A stretch of DNA of 64,000 bases from Ambrosia x helenae (lineage: Eukaryota > Streptophyta > Magnoliopsida > Asterales > Asteraceae). Location: NCBI GenBank assembly GCA_030844895.1, contig CM061234.1, forward strand, positions 16,923,573-16,987,572, given 5' to 3'. Positions 48,080 through 60,650 of the stretch are shown here, piece by piece (position 1 is the stretch's first letter; each line of letters starts with the position of its first letter). Below the pieces are notes generated by a model. It was not told the DNA's origin and ran no database searches. It worked only from the letters and a program-made list of their open reading frames with translations. The position numbers were made by a program, and so were the translations under genes.

Positions 48080-48095
48080 CCGTTGGATGGCGCCA
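48080..48095 (-). promoter_or_regulatory. Primer binding site of the Ty3 element
   Basis: On the minus strand TGGCGCCATCCAACGG starts one base after the LTR end (CA at 48098-48097). TGGCGCC matches the complement of a tRNA 3' end ending GGCGCCA. The exact tRNA is not certain. Confidence 0.6.
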
Positions 48096-48096
48096 A

Positions 48097-48979
48097 TGAA
48101 GAAACAATAAGTATACCGGGGATTAAGACTAATCTCCGGATGGTTAATACTTATGTAACTACAAGGTTAATCCTTTACCCAAACCGTAATGGTAACCCGA
48201 GAGATTGTTAGTGTGAGTAGTGTGTGTGAACACAAGAGATTTAAGTGGTTCGGTCGTTAATGACCTACGTCCACTGTAAGTACACCGGAATATTATTACT
48301 AACAAAGGAGATTACAAGTTGAGAGTATAGTAGTTATGGCTATATTTCTGAATGAATACAAGGGTTGTATCTGATCCTATTTATAGGCCTAGTAGTGGGC
48401 TGCATGGAGAGGCCCACAGATGACTCCATTGACTTGGGCCCAACCGAGGCCCAAATCCATGGTCTTCCTGGAAATGGCGAAAAAAGGCAGGTTACTGTTG
48501 ATGACGTCACGCTACAGGGTGGTCGTTGTTGAAGCTGGACACGTGGCGGATTTCTGATGGTGTATAGTAACGTCGTACTTGCTACAGTGCTCAGGCTATC
48601 TCTGCTGTCTGATGTGACGTCTGACAGTGGGCGAGGTAATGCCTGCTGGTCACTGTTCACGACAGCATGCACAGTGTAGCCGTTCACCCTTTATACTATC
48701 TGCCACATGTCCTTCTCCTGCTGGTGTGTGCTCTGACATGGATCTTTTAGAATCTTCCCTTGTCATTCTTTGTACTTCGTAAGAAAAGTGCTAAGGGAAG
48801 ATTCCGCGCGTGGTTGCACGCGCGTATCAGGTGTTGTTCGTTGCTTATCATCCATCTTGGCGCGCGAGGCACGCTGATTGTCTGCCCTGCGCGGGTGCGT
48901 TTCTGCGCCATGATCTGGCGCAGGATTATTGCTTCTTGGGGATAGGGACGCCCTTCAGATTAGGCTCCCTATCCCTTCA
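48097..48979 (-). repeat. 5' LTR of the Ty3 element, 883 bp
   Basis: In element orientation it begins TGAAGGGATAGGGAGCC (48979) and ends GTTTCTTCA (48097). The ends form the inverted pentamer TGAAG/CTTCA. TATAAATA on the minus strand (48385-48378) is a plausible promoter. The upstream part has GC-rich hairpins: GAATCTTCCCTT with AAGGGAAGATTC (48751-48805), CGCGCGTGG with CACGCGCG (48806-48826), and GCGCC...GGCGC (48905-48922). Confidence 0.7.
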
Positions 48980-49268
48980 TAAACCATTGACTTTTTTTAT
49001 CAAAAATAAGTAAAACACAATAATATTAAGCAATGTTAGAAGAATAGGGATCGATGATTACCTTGAATCGGTTGTGGAGAATCAAGAAAGTATGAAAGAT
49101 GAAGAAGGATGATAGAAAGGTTATGGAGAATGATGTTGTAGAGAATGGAAAAAAAATCTGAAAACGGTTTATATATACTTCAATTCGGAGCTCCGTTTAG
49201 CGGTTGGATCCATGAGGACCCTCTCTAATGGCTACATTCGACCCGAGTCTACTCTTTTATTATATAGA
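48980..49268 (-). mobile_element. Helitron 5' end fragment
   Basis: On the minus strand it begins TCTATATAATAAAAGAGTAG at 49268, after an A (T at 49269 on the plus strand), like the other Helitron starts here. Interior words (GATGGAGAATGAT-like) resemble 3780-3900 in the first Helitron. The Ty3 LTR abuts at 48979, so the element appears split or truncated. Its 3' CTRR end was not found. Confidence 0.5.
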
Positions 49269-49271
49269 TAG

Positions 49272-49520
49272 AATAGATTAGTCATTAAGATAAAGACAAA
49301 AATGATAAGTGATACATAAAAAAGGTATTGGTGTCTCTCCACCTCACCTTCTAGAAGGCAAAATTCGTCATTGAAACTTATGTTTTTAGTTAATATCGAG
49401 GGAATGTTACATATAGTTAAGTAGTTTCGTATTTTTTTATTTATGGAAAAAATATTTTATTTATGTTTTTGTTTCTTCCTCTCTATCGTCAAACTGTGTC
49501 ACGAAACTGACATCTTTAAA
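49272..49520. repeat. Second copy of the segment at 37152-37430
   Basis: Same order of shared words as 37152-37430. It starts 4 bases outside the Helitron terminus. Non-coding. 49521-50097 beyond it has no recognised feature. Confidence 0.7.
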
Positions 49521-50097
49521 TAGAATCATTTACAACTTACAACATAGGGAACCCCAAACGAGGTACCTGGGCATCCTCTAACTCCTGCTCTATGTGAAGG
49601 CTAGTTAAGAGGCCGACCAAATGGATTGTAACTCGGTAGTATCAAAGTGTTGAAAGGTCCCGTTATGAGCAAATTGTGTAATTTAGGAATAGTAAAAAGG
49701 GTGTATAAGTTTACCGTTCGAAAAAAGAAAAAAGTTAAATGAATAAATAAATCGTAGATCCTGTACTTCCTATATGATGGGACACTTTAAAAAATTAAAT
49801 TGCCCTTAGCTGTTACAGTAAAATAAATTCGACTTCTTTTTACCAAGAATTTTTCTTATAAAAAAACGTATAAGCATCATGAAGTGATATCTTTTGTGTG
49901 TGTTTCGCTTTACCATGGAACATTATATTATTCCCTACTAGAATAACACTTGATTATCACTATTGATTTGAATGGATTAATCAAAACAATACGTATCATT
50001 TTACCTTTGTTTTGCTTGAGCTCAAGCAAGAACAAAAATTGGCAAGAGCATATGCACATCATCATAAGTCCATCAGTGCCACAACTCTTGTTCACAT

Positions 50098-50266
50098 TGG
50101 TGGATCTAGAAATGAATTTCAGTAGTAACGTTTTTCATTTTTTTTTTCATTTTATTAGCAACGTTTTCTAAATTTTGTAAAAAAAAAAACCAAATTTACC
50201 ACTACGCGCGTGAAGTTGAGCAGCAACGGACGCGTCAACTAGTTATACACTAGGTCCGTCCCTGGT
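50098..50266. repeat. Short dispersed repeat, possible MITE
   Basis: GGTGGATCTAG at the left and CTAGGTCCGTCC at the right form imperfect inverted ends. Inside is AGTAACGTTTTT and an oligo-A run. Similar pieces occur at 14540-14740 and 13200-13270. Confidence 0.4.
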
Positions 50267-50429
50267 TGTTCATCCACCTATTAACAATGTATTAGTTATC
50301 AAATTGAGTTCCACTCACGTATCTACTATTCAATTTGATGATGCTTTGTATGGTTGTGCCATTTGCTATTTGGTTTGTACCACACCTCACCATTTCACTT
50401 TTCTTCCTATAGACTTAATGAGCTTTTAT

Positions 50430-51030
50430 TTTTATTTTTTGAAACATTAAAATGAAATTCATTTAAAGATGATGGTTAGAAAAGACTAACCAAACTTCAA
50501 AAAGAAAAACACAAATTACATGAAATGAAAAGAAGTGGGCTTTGAAATCACTCAGCCCAAATGACTTTAACCTTTTTTTATTTGTAGTAGCAATGCAAAG
50601 AAACTAAAAATGTAAGATTGTATTCCGTATTAAAGATTAGCTCATCTTCAAGTCATTGGCTTTAATTACGGCTTCATTCCTAGCGTTTCAATTAACCACA
50701 CCAAGTTGAAAATAAAATTCCTTCCAATACTAGTTTCTTCATCCTTTATAAAATGACTTTGTTCGAGCCATATATGAAGATCCTTAGGCTCTATTGTGTT
50801 CGGACCAGATAATTGTAACCATACAAGAATCGAATTACAAGCCGCAAATGCAACTCCCCAACCAGTAAATAGATGATTAGTTGTTTCCAACTCTCTCGAG
50901 CAAAAAGGGCACTTCTATTTCATTTAGTTTGCCACGAAACCTCTGGAAGTAATTTAGTTTCTATTGATTTCCTTCTGTTTGGCCACAAAATCTTTCTGAT
51001 CTTCAAACTCCCATCGCCAGTTCGCCACGA
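50430..51030 (-). pseudogene. LINE 3' fragment (zf-RVT region)
   Basis: On the minus strand, split frames give a CPFCSRE / METTNHLFTGW block and GVAFAACNSILVWLQL, typical of the zinc-binding region C-terminal to plant LINE reverse transcriptase. The tail ends TTTCATTTTAATGTTTCAAA then AATAAAAATAAAA. No reverse transcriptase core remains. It is a 5'-truncated, decayed copy. Confidence 0.6.
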
Positions 51031-51217
51031 ATCTCTTTATTTCCGTCCCTCAGAGTATTAATAACTTTTACTTTTTCTTCCCTTAAAGTATTAGTATTTA
51101 TCCAATATAACTCTTATGCTTTAATTTGAATTTTAATAGATCCTATACTTTTTACTTTTTGATTTTAAGAAGGTTCAAAAAGTCACTCCTCTCTTATTTT
51201 TCCAAAACAACTTATTA

Positions 51218-51531
51218 TTTTTTTTGAACGGCCAACGAATCAATTTCCGAGCACTCCCGGGCACCCTTTTGGCGAATCAGGTACTCGAGAGTACCCGGGC
51301 CATCAATTGCCACCAATTCCCGGGAAAACCCGACCACTCAGCCGCCCGAAAGGCACGACAGTGAAATAATTGGTAAAACCGGTCGGGATCAGGACTCGAA
51401 CCCAAGCCAATGGCCGGGTCATCCCTCTTTTCCCATCCACCAATGTCCTCCAAATGTAGCTAGTGGGAATTGAACCCAAGCCTCCCATAGGAAACTTTAG
51501 GCTCTCAACCAACTGAGCTACAAGTGTTGGA
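51218..51531 (-). mobile_element. tRNA-derived SINE, ~314 bp
   Basis: On the minus strand the head has a box A-like TAGCTCAGTTGGTTGAGAG (51520-51502) and a box B-like GGTTCAATTCC (51476-51466), a tRNA-type pol III promoter. The tail is A-rich. Flanks CCAAAACAACTTATTA (51202-51217) and CCAAAAACAATTTATTA (51532-51548) are near-identical target duplications, as expected for LINE-mobilised SINEs. Confidence 0.8.
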
Positions 51532-51548
51532 CCAAAAACAATTTATTA

Positions 51549-53072
51549 TAGGCAAACAAAAAGTTAAAACAAAAAGTCATTTTCCTTTTGCCAAACATTT
51601 TTCTTAACTTATTAACTTTTTGGAAAAATTATAAGTTATAAGATGGAAATAAGGAGATCCAAACATGCTCTTAATAAAGTCTATACTTTATAAATTTATT
51701 ATTATTATTATTATTATTAAGTCTTACCCGCTTGAATAATGTTTTTTACCGTTTCGATTTGGTTATTCTCTTCTATATTTTACGTTTCGGTCTTTGTGAG
51801 TTAACGTGCGTGATTCAACGTGTTTTACGGTCTCGCTGCAACAAGCGGATACTAAATGCTAGTCATAACGATTTTGATGATACCAAAAATGAGAGAAGGT
51901 ATTGTTTTTGTATAGTCTAAAGAAAGCACATGATGTTGAGGTTGCACAAAATAAATCTTATGAGGCAGCATAAAAGAAAACATATGATCAAGAGAAGTTA
52001 GAAACTCCATCAGTAGACAGTAGCAACAACTAGTCTAGAAGACTATAACAGCTCAAACACAACCAACTTCAGCTGCTATCATCAAACTATCTGTAGTAAA
52101 GCCACTCTCTTATATTCGTTCTGCTTACAAAGGAATAAAGATCATGGAATGATAGTCCATAGTTATCAATTGAAGAGATGGACATGGAGTTTGAGGAAGA
52201 ATAGCAAATGCAAAAAAGAAACACTATACAAGATGGGCATGATGCTAACTAACACAGGAGTGATCCTTGCTATGTGACAAACTGTGGTCGAGTATAGCAT
52301 TCAAAGAGCATTAACAAGAGAAAAGGACCAAAGTAAAGGATAAATGAATAATTAAGCCGAACCGAGGCAAGGGAGAGTGAACACAATAAGTTTTGACAAA
52401 AGAAAGAAGAGTATAGCAATTCCAAAGTCTAACAAAAAAGGTAATCAAGAAAAAATAACCGCACCCAATAAATCTCACAGATAACATGGTTCTAGTTCAC
52501 CATTGTTGTTCATCAGTGGATACAAAACTTGATGACAAAATAAAAATCAAGAAAAGAAAAACGTATGCAACTGTCAATAAGTTAATTACTTGTTTGTACA
52601 AAATGTCACATATGGTGCACGGAAGCATGTTAACCTTTTTTAGTAACAAATACTTTCTTCGGCCAAATAAAAACAAATATTTAAAGGCTAAATAAAAGGT
52701 TTGGTATAAAACAATTTCATACCAATAAACCTAAACCAAAATTACTCTTTTTTTTTTCCATAAAAATTGACCAAAGCATGGTTCAATGAGCTAGGCAAGC
52801 CGAGCCAGCATCAACTCGAGAACAACTTCCTAACAATACGAGTCAGATCTTCTATCCGAGCTAGAAACTGAGCTCGTATCAACTATCAATTTCAGAAAAT
52901 AACCAAAATTTGTCAAAGTTTTCGAAATATATGAATTTTTACAAAATCCAAAAACACCCCATTAATTCTCAATAAAATTTAACAGACATTCCCTGCCTGA
53001 TATTTCAAGTCCAAAGTTGACCACATCATACTTGGCCATAAGATGAACACTTACAAAAAAGTACCAACACTC
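51549..53072. other. Intergenic stretch downstream of the RFI2-like gene
   Basis: No gene supported. (ATT)n at 51698-51719 and an oligo-T run at 52748-52759. 52795-52890 holds GAGCTCG and CGAGCTAG-type short words. The last part likely includes the 3' untranslated region of the minus-strand gene. Confidence 0.35.
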
Positions 53073-53136
53073 CTACAAATAAAATACCTTAAAAAGTTGT
53101 CTAGGAGTCCCATGGTTGGCAGCCAAAAGAAACCTC

Positions 53137-56100
53137 TTATGACCAATACTGACTATGAGACGGAGCCCTAGCCGAACCATGGCGCTGTCTAGCTGACCCG
53201 CCCCCTGGCTGGTGAAAGGGAACAGTCTCATGTGGGTACGGGTATGGGTGCGGGTGTGGTGGTTCTCTTTCCAAAACATGGTGGAAAGGATTCAGCATTG
53301 AGTTGTCTGCATCATGGAAGCTTCTAGAAGACGGTGGATAATAGACAGTACCATGAGGCTGGTCAGAAGATGAACCCACATGCACTTGAGTGTTTGATCT
53401 ACGTGCATTACGTGTGCTTGGTTGCTGATAATAGGCTTCGAGAGCCTGTGAGCGCTCCCATGCGCGAGCACCACTATCAGGGTGAGGATGGGTCATTAGC
53501 GAGCTTGTAGAGCTGGGACCTCTAGTCGAAGAACTGCAATGACCATGAATTTTTTTTTAATAAATAGCTTTACAATAAACAGGTCACATGTTAATAAACA
53601 GATCAAAGATCACCCAAAGTGTATTTTTAATAAATAGATTTACAATAAACGGGTCACATGTTAATAAAAACGATGACAAAAAATGTTCCAGGTCAAGGTC
53701 AACCTCCGCAACCTCCCATTTTGCCACCTCTACTCGACATAGAGAAATAAACATCACCAATTAAGCATAACCTCGACTATTAACGAGAAATAATATTACA
53801 TGATTATCACACTTTTAATTTAGGTTGAAAGACATTTATTCCAATCTCATAAAACATATCGGCTTTCTCACATGAGTGTCCTTTCTGGCTGTTTTGTAAT
53901 TGTTTAGGTAGTGAAAGTGTGAAACACTCGAGCAGCTTATCTTATAATTACAGCTTCAAACAGCAAAAGCAAAGCCAAACACCATCTCCGCCAACCCATT
54001 TTATTACAGCTACTTATCCGGTTCTGATTAATCAAAATTATATAATAACTTTCATAAGATCAGCCAAATATGACCTAAAAAAACTAAACAAAATGTTTGT
54101 AATTTTGAACAGTAATATAGAAGTTTAAAGTTCAACAAGTATCTTACCTTTGGCCAGGAAGAAATGGATGCGCATAAGATCCTGCTGTTGGCATATCAAT
54201 ATTAGTCCGTGTTGGCATACGGGGATGATCAACATGGTTATTATAACGGACATCCATGGTAGGGAAGCTATATGAATTCGGTATTTCTGATTGGCTGTTG
54301 CTCCATCGGGTATTATTATACCTACCTCCATCACCTACATTTGCACTAGGGGGTGAGGGGTGAACATAGGCAATAAATGGGCATACACGAGTAGCAGATG
54401 AAACCGTCGCTGACTGGTCACTAAAAACAGCATGCTGTCCAACAAGCTCATTGTCTGCAAAAGACAGAAATATACCAAATTTTCCAGTGAAATTTAAGGT
54501 TTTAAATATTATGGAGAGTCAAAATCTTACATCCAGTTGTCGGAAATTCCACTTCACTGCACAAATAGTAGAAATAAAAAATTTGATTAGTTGTCAGAGA
54601 GTGTTCAAGTTCAAGCTCATAATGAAAGTGCCACTTGCTCGGAGCCTCAGACAATTGATCAATTTTGTATGACACTTTTACATGGCTTACACATTTAGGG
54701 CTGCTGCTCTTTCATTCACTCATCAAAGAATATTCGCATTGTGCAAAACTAAGTCATCTCTAGTTCTCTACACGGGACTAGTTAAAACTTAGATGCTCCT
54801 GCATTGTTTTTTGCCACTAAAACAGATCATTAGTCTGTTATGTAATTGATCTCACATTGTTTTTGTTGTTTACCTAGAAGGTTTGTGTGCCAAACGTAGG
54901 TAGCAACTATTTCTAAGGAAGTAATGAAGTATAACTATGCCGTTGTGATCCAAGTATTCAACCTATAGGGTCGAATCCCTTTATCAGGTGTAATTTCAAT
55001 TTTCACTTTTGTCGTAATTCGTAAAGTAGTGGATTTGACATCAAGAAGAATCTCATCAATTCAAGACCCTTGGATGATGAAACCTCGGAACTGAAGTTTG
55101 CTTGCTTTTCCTAGTTTTTTTCATAAAACCCATCATCTTCAACGATTTGGGTAGTTGATCCTAAACTTCCGCCATAGGCGTGTGTGATCATTGAATTGGC
55201 CCACATAATAAAAAATGGGTTCGATGCACAGTAGGATTTTGATTTAAGTATTTCAACAACATTTAGCAAACACAAAATGTTCAATGTTAAAAAATGAAAG
55301 AACAATCCACAGTTTGAAATAGAGCATCTGAAAGGTAGAAAAAAATAGAATCTTTAAAAAGTAAACCTTGGGACTAGGACTGAGGAAACATTTTAGGTCA
55401 TCTTATCAAAAAGTTTTAAATTAATATTAAACTAAACTGTTCCCATTTATTTATGACTATAAAAATGCGATAAGGTTATATAAAGAGGTTAGCAAGACTA
55501 CACAATCTACAATCCAAGACGTTGAATTAACAAGATAAGAGAAGAGCATTAGGATTATTAAGTCTAACCGACTGGTGCAATAGGACACTAAGAATACCTA
55601 ATGATGAACAAGTTAGAAATTGTTGAGGATGATCCAACTGTGTGGAATTGTTTAGTTGCTTAGAGTGTATTTGTTGAGCTTAAGTTATCTTGTGAATTCT
55701 ATAAACTCACGTAAATACATGGTTTTTCACCTTGAATTTAGTTTAATTATTGTTGTGCTTTGTTTTCTCATCCATCTGTCCTTTAATAACTAGTTTGATC
55801 TGTTTAATTTTGCCTTGTTCTTTAATAACTAGATGGAAAACTTGACCCCTTCATTTCGGAATTAGAAACAAAACTAGCTTTAAAAAAAACAGATCGAAAA
55901 ACACTCGAACTGTGCTTTCAATACACAAAACATCTTAATTCTCTTAATTTTAAAACTAGAGTACTAGACTATTATTAAGCCAAATTTATGTGTGCAAAAC
56001 AGCAAAAGAATTGAAAATTGACAAAAAGGTGTTCAGGATAACGATTACTATTTATATTTAGGCCAAGAAATATTTTTTTTAAAATAGAGTTTACTGTTAG

Positions 56101-59100
56101 GATCGTAGTATATCAATGGGGATTAGAAACATTAATTAATAGTCATTTTAGTTGTGACGGAGAATATATATGACCCCCAGCAATGGATGCAGTATCTCAT
56201 TACTTCATTGGTAAAAAGTAAATCTAAGATACTGTTCAACATTTATGAAGAATAGAAGCAAATATAAGGAAAAGAAGGCAGGCATCATGCAGATAATTAA
56301 TATATTACAATCTTCATGGTTTACACCACTAGAAAGAAAAAGATGAATGAACAAAGATAAGAAAAGAGAAGATATAATTGTGCTTACTCAATAGCAACAG
56401 CAGCAGCAGCAGCAAGCCGAGAAAATTCATCATATGGGCACCACATCGACTGCAAAAATAAATCGGGGACACTACATTAGCTGCAAAATATCTCAGCAAT
56501 TGCAAAAATTTTAAGTGAAGTTCCAAAGGTTGTGCACCAATAAGAACACTACACTAGTTAAAAAAATGTACACAGTAACCCTTCAAACAAAGGGTTACAC
56601 CAAGATGCAGGGCATTCAAACGTAGTCAATTCATAACGAGCAAATACAAGTGAGATTTAAGGCAACGGGGAAAGAAGATTTATAAAACTTACTGATTCAT
56701 GATAAGTCAGATCATAAACATCTTCAGGATTGACCAAGTCATCAATATTTAACTCGGCATAAGATCGGCTACCGTCTGCATAAAGCCATTGACCTTTCTC
56801 AATTTTTCTACAGTTGGGACATTGCATCACTCCCTTCACATTAAATGCAGAACCAATGCAATCTGTACCAAAAACAACAGAAACACAAATTACATAGACA
56901 TAAAAGGTATTTTTTGACAGCCTCTCAATCCCCTAGGATAGGCGTAAGGTTTGAAATCTCACCCCCAGCAGACCCTACTCTTCAAGTGGGATTTTACTGG
57001 GTATGTGAGTGTTTGTTGGGAAAAGATGGTTTTTTGACATTTCAAAATCCCAAAATCTATGTTTGCCAAGGATTCATTAATCTAACTCTTGAAATGAGAA
57101 AGAAAAAAAAACCCTATTAGTAAAGCATTTTGTGCAAGTAGCGGGCAATAAATTATATTTATCCACATGTATATTCATTTGAACTTCAAAAATTTCATTT
57201 ATTTTATTTCCCAAAAGTATATCAGTAGGATGAGATGAATGATTTTTCTTGGAAGAAAATACAGTTTTTATACTGAAAGAAACATGCACAAACTTCAAAT
57301 CGCTATTCAACAGGGCACAAAGTTCTGATTACAAGTCACAACCTACGTGATAATTAATAAAACCCTATTTACTTGCCTACTCGGGTTTATTAATACTTTC
57401 AACTCCTTGTGAAGTGTATGCTACAAATTAGATATAACACATTTCTCACAAGCATTACCCATCTATACTTATCCCTGAAGTGTATCTAGGTCAACTGGGC
57501 AAAGAAAAATATCATAACAGCTACCATAGTAGCACATGTGCAAACTTCTATTCAGAAACCAACTAGACACTTTCACAAGCATCTCCTATTCGTTAATTAA
57601 TTAATAATCATGTGCTTCAACTCCACCTCTTGGTTTTAAAATGTGCGATGTGCCCCGATGCGATTTGATCCCAAAAGCCAATGCGTGATGTACGCTCATG
57701 ATGTATGCAAAGTGTTTGTTATCTAAAAACATTATTTATAGTATGCAAATCACAAACTATGCATGTGCGTACTTAATTCAGATCATTTCCTAAGAATTAA
57801 CCAAACTCGGAAAGGAAAGTGGTGCCATCCATCATGGTTGTCAAAGGTGCCCCTGGCGCGCACCTAGGCGCAGATAAAACGCCTTGCAGCCATCTAGGTG
57901 CTCCAGCCAGATTCGCGCCAAAACCTGTAAATTCTGGCCAAAATGGTCAGAAACATCCATAAATGATAAATGTCATGAAACCAGCCTTAGCCAACAAGCC
58001 TAGAACATGTCTAAACGCCCTAAAAAATGGTATGTTTCTGTTATGTGCCTTGTATATCTCAGGCTCTCACTTTTAAGCACCTAGTGCCTGCAACAGCTAT
58101 AACGTCATCTAACGTGCCTTTAGCTTAGACTAACCATTGTGCTCTAGCGCCCACCGCCACTTCAGCTGGGAAAGGCATTATACACCGCCCCAGGGCGATC
58201 AAACTCAGGCGCCAAAACCTCCCAGGTCAAGCCATTAACGGGCGTTGGAGGGGTAAGCATGTGGGGTCCACCCCAAATCAACCAATCACACTTCTTCAAA
58301 TCAACCAATCACACTTCTTCCTTTTTTTTTGTAATATTTAGTTAAACCACAAAATGACAGTTAAACGGTTAGTTAGTAAAAGCCCATTGTCTACGTGGCA
58401 GGGCGTTATGGTAAACCACTAACGGATAGCCTTATCATAGTTGTTAAAAGTCATCGCCTCTTTCACCCAGGCCCATTTTTCAGGCGGGGCGGGGCAATTG
58501 CGCTTTAAATCTCCAGGTGATGGTTCAAGGCACCAAAAACCTCCCAGGTCAAGCCATTAACGGGCGTTGGAGGGGTAAGCCTGTGGGGTCCACCCCAAAT
58601 CAACCAATCACACTTCTTCAAATCAACCAATCACACTTCTTCCTTGTCTTTTTATAATATTTAGTTAACCCACAGAATGATAGTTAAACGGTTAGTTAGT
58701 AAAAGCCCATTGTCTACGTGGCAGGGCGTTATGGTAAACCACTAACGGATAGCCTTATCATAGTTGTTAAAAGTCATCGCCTCTTTCACCCAGGCCCATT
58801 TTTCAGGCGAGGCGAGGCGAGGCAATTGCACTTTAAATCTCCAGGTGATGGTTCAAGGCACCAAAAACCTCCCAGGTCAAGCCATTAACGGGCGTTGAAG
58901 GGGTAAGCCTGTGGGGTCCACCCCAAATCAACCAATCACACTTCTTCAAATCAACCAATCACACTTCTTCCTTTTCTTTTTATGATATTTAGTTAACCCA
59001 CATAATGATAGTTAAACGGTTAGTTAGTAAAAGCCCATTGTCTACGTGGCAGGGCGTTATGGTAAACCACTAACGGATAGCCTTATCATAGTTGTTAAAA

Positions 59101-60376
59101 GTCATCGCCTCTTTCACCCAGGCCCATTTTTCAGGCGAGGCGGGGCAATTGCGCTTTAAATCTCCAGGTGATGGTTCAAGGCACCAAAACCTACCATGCC
59201 AAGCCATTAACGGGCGTTAGAGGGGTAAGCCTGTGGGGTCCACCCCAAATCAAGTAATCAACCAATCACACTTCTTCAAATCAACCAATCACACTTCTTC
59301 CCTTTCCTTTTTATAATATTTAGTTAATCCACAGAATGATAGTTAAACGGTTGGTTAGTAAAAGCCCATTGTCTACGTGGCAGGGCGTTATGGTAAACCA
59401 CTAACGGATAGCCTTGTCATAGTTGTTAAAAGTCATCGCCTCTTTCACCCAGGCCCATTTTTCAGGCTAGGCGAGGCAATTGCGCTTTAAATCTCCAGGT
59501 GATGGTTCAAGGCACCAAAACCTACCATGCCAAGCCATTAACGGGCGTTAGAGGGGTAAGCCTGTGGGGTCCACCCCAAATCAAGTAATCAACCAATCAC
59601 ACTTCTTCCCTTTCCTTTTTATAATATTTAGTTAATCCACAGAATGATAGTTAAACGGTTGGTTAGTAAAAGCCCATTGTCTACGTGGCAAGGCGTTATG
59701 TTAAACCACTAACGGATAGCCTTATCATAGTTGTTAAAAGTCATCGCCTAGGCCCATTTTTAGGCGAGGCGGAGCAATTGCGCTTTAATTATCCAGGTGA
59801 TGGTTCAAGCGCAGATTCCGGCGAGATTCCCAAATTCTGGAAAAATACCAGTCAGATTTCTAGTTTTATTTGAGGAAAACTGGTTTTATACACTAATAGT
59901 CTAATACACTAGTATTTGAAAACTTCTGATACTAAATGTTATATAATATATAGCTTTTGTCTATTTTATTGAAAAATAGAACTGTTCTTATAATACATAA
60001 TATATTTTTACTTTTGTTTGCTTTTTTTTTATCCCATAGCCTCGCTTATTTTGCACGGCTACAAGTCTCGAGTGCGCCTAGGGCCTATGATAACTATGAG
60101 CCTTATAACCATCAATTTAACATACACTCTAATTAATCCTTCAACAATTCCACTACAATTAACTCCTAACAGCTAACAATCAAATCAAATCAAATCAATC
60201 AATTGAATCACAAACCACAATCAAATCAACTAACCTAAATGAAACTGATGGCCACAATGAAGCTTGGCAAAAGCACGATCTCCACAATCCGTAACATCCT
60301 CCAGACAAATCGAACACGATATTAAAACAGCACCTTTACCTCCATCATCTACACGATCTGCGTCCTCTAACCCCAT
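53137..60376 (-). CDS. RFI2-like RING-H2 E3 ubiquitin ligase, 367 aa
   Basis: Six exons fit by phase and GT-AG sites: 60376-60235, 56862-56693, 56449-56388, 54556-54531, 54454-54148 and 53533-53137 (1104 nt with stop). Exon 4 is a 26-nt microexon. A RING-H2 finger lies at residues 21-65 (C21, C24, C41, H43, H46, C49, C62, C65) within CSICLEDV, CGHQFHLDC and MQCPNC. It is followed by KGQWLYADGS and an MWCPYDEFSRLAAAAAV segment, as in Arabidopsis RFI2 and relatives. The C-terminal ~200 residues are low-complexity (Pro/Ser/Asn/His) with FIAYVHPSPP and a HPHPYPYPH tract. RING proteins of this kind transfer ubiquitin, and RFI2 acts in red/far-red light signalling and flowering. Orthology is inferred, so no symbol is given. 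Intron 1 (3.4 kb) carries a tandem array. Confidence 0.85.
57838..60093. mobile_element. Composite element in intron 1 of the RFI2-like gene
   Basis: Left ATGGTTGTCAAAGGTGCCCC and right GGGCCTATGATAACTATGAG are imperfect inverted ends. GCGCCTAGG-type palindromes lie near both. Between them is the five-unit tandem array. No target duplication is apparent, so the boundaries are tentative. Confidence 0.4.
58213..59810. repeat. Tandem array, five ~325-bp units, in intron 1 of the RFI2-like gene
   Basis: GCCATTAACGGGCGTT recurs at 58231, 58553, 58881, 59203 and 59534 (spacing 322, 328, 322, 331). Each unit has CTGTGGGGTCCACCCC-like sequence, the word AATCAACCAATCACACTTCT (once or twice), GTCTACGTGGCAGGGCGTTA, and ATCATAGTTGTTAAAAGTC then TTCAGGCG-type sequence. 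Units look nearly identical, so the amplification is recent. Units 4 and 5 share CTACCATGCC and GTAATCAACC variants, showing stepwise growth. Confidence 0.9.
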
Positions 60377-60650
60377 ATGTAATAATAATAATCAATCAAT
60401 CAATCAACCGCCACACGAAACCCTAATTCGATTGGTATCTGATAATTATTTATAATTGTTTTCGAATTGAGGTGTGTTGATTGTAAATTAATAAGCGGTA
60501 TGAAATTGGATTGAATTGGATTTGTTAGGGTTTGGAAAGAGGAGAAGAAATATTGAAAGTATGAAAAGGGGTGATGGAGAGAACCCAAGATATTATTATG
60601 ATGATGATTTCACGATGTTTTTGACTTTTTGGTTTTGTGTGGGCGGTAGG
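60377..60650 (-). promoter_or_regulatory. 5' leader and proximal promoter of the RFI2-like gene
   Basis: Directly upstream of the ATG (60376) the minus strand reads a (ATT)n stretch, TTGATTGATTGATTG, CGAATTAGGGTTTCGTG and a CT-rich TTCTTCTCCTCTTTCC segment. These are usual features of a plant 5' untranslated region. No clear TATA box could be fixed. Confidence 0.35.

Larger units (their letters stand above)
42634..48979 (-). mobile_element. Ty3/gypsy retrotransposon, Tat lineage, lacking its 3' LTR
   Basis: On the minus strand the order is 5' LTR (48979-48097), primer binding site, gag, protease, reverse transcriptase, RNase H, a second archaeal-type RNase H and integrase. The second RNase H marks the Tat/Ogre lineage. 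Three small frameshifts break the polyprotein, but the parts are long and well preserved. The 3' LTR is absent, so this copy is truncated at or soon after the integrase. Confidence 0.88.

Noticed and set aside
51466..51520. tRNA gene-like box A and box B
   Set aside because: Part of a ~314-bp element with target duplications and an A-rich tail, so a SINE rather than a tRNA gene.
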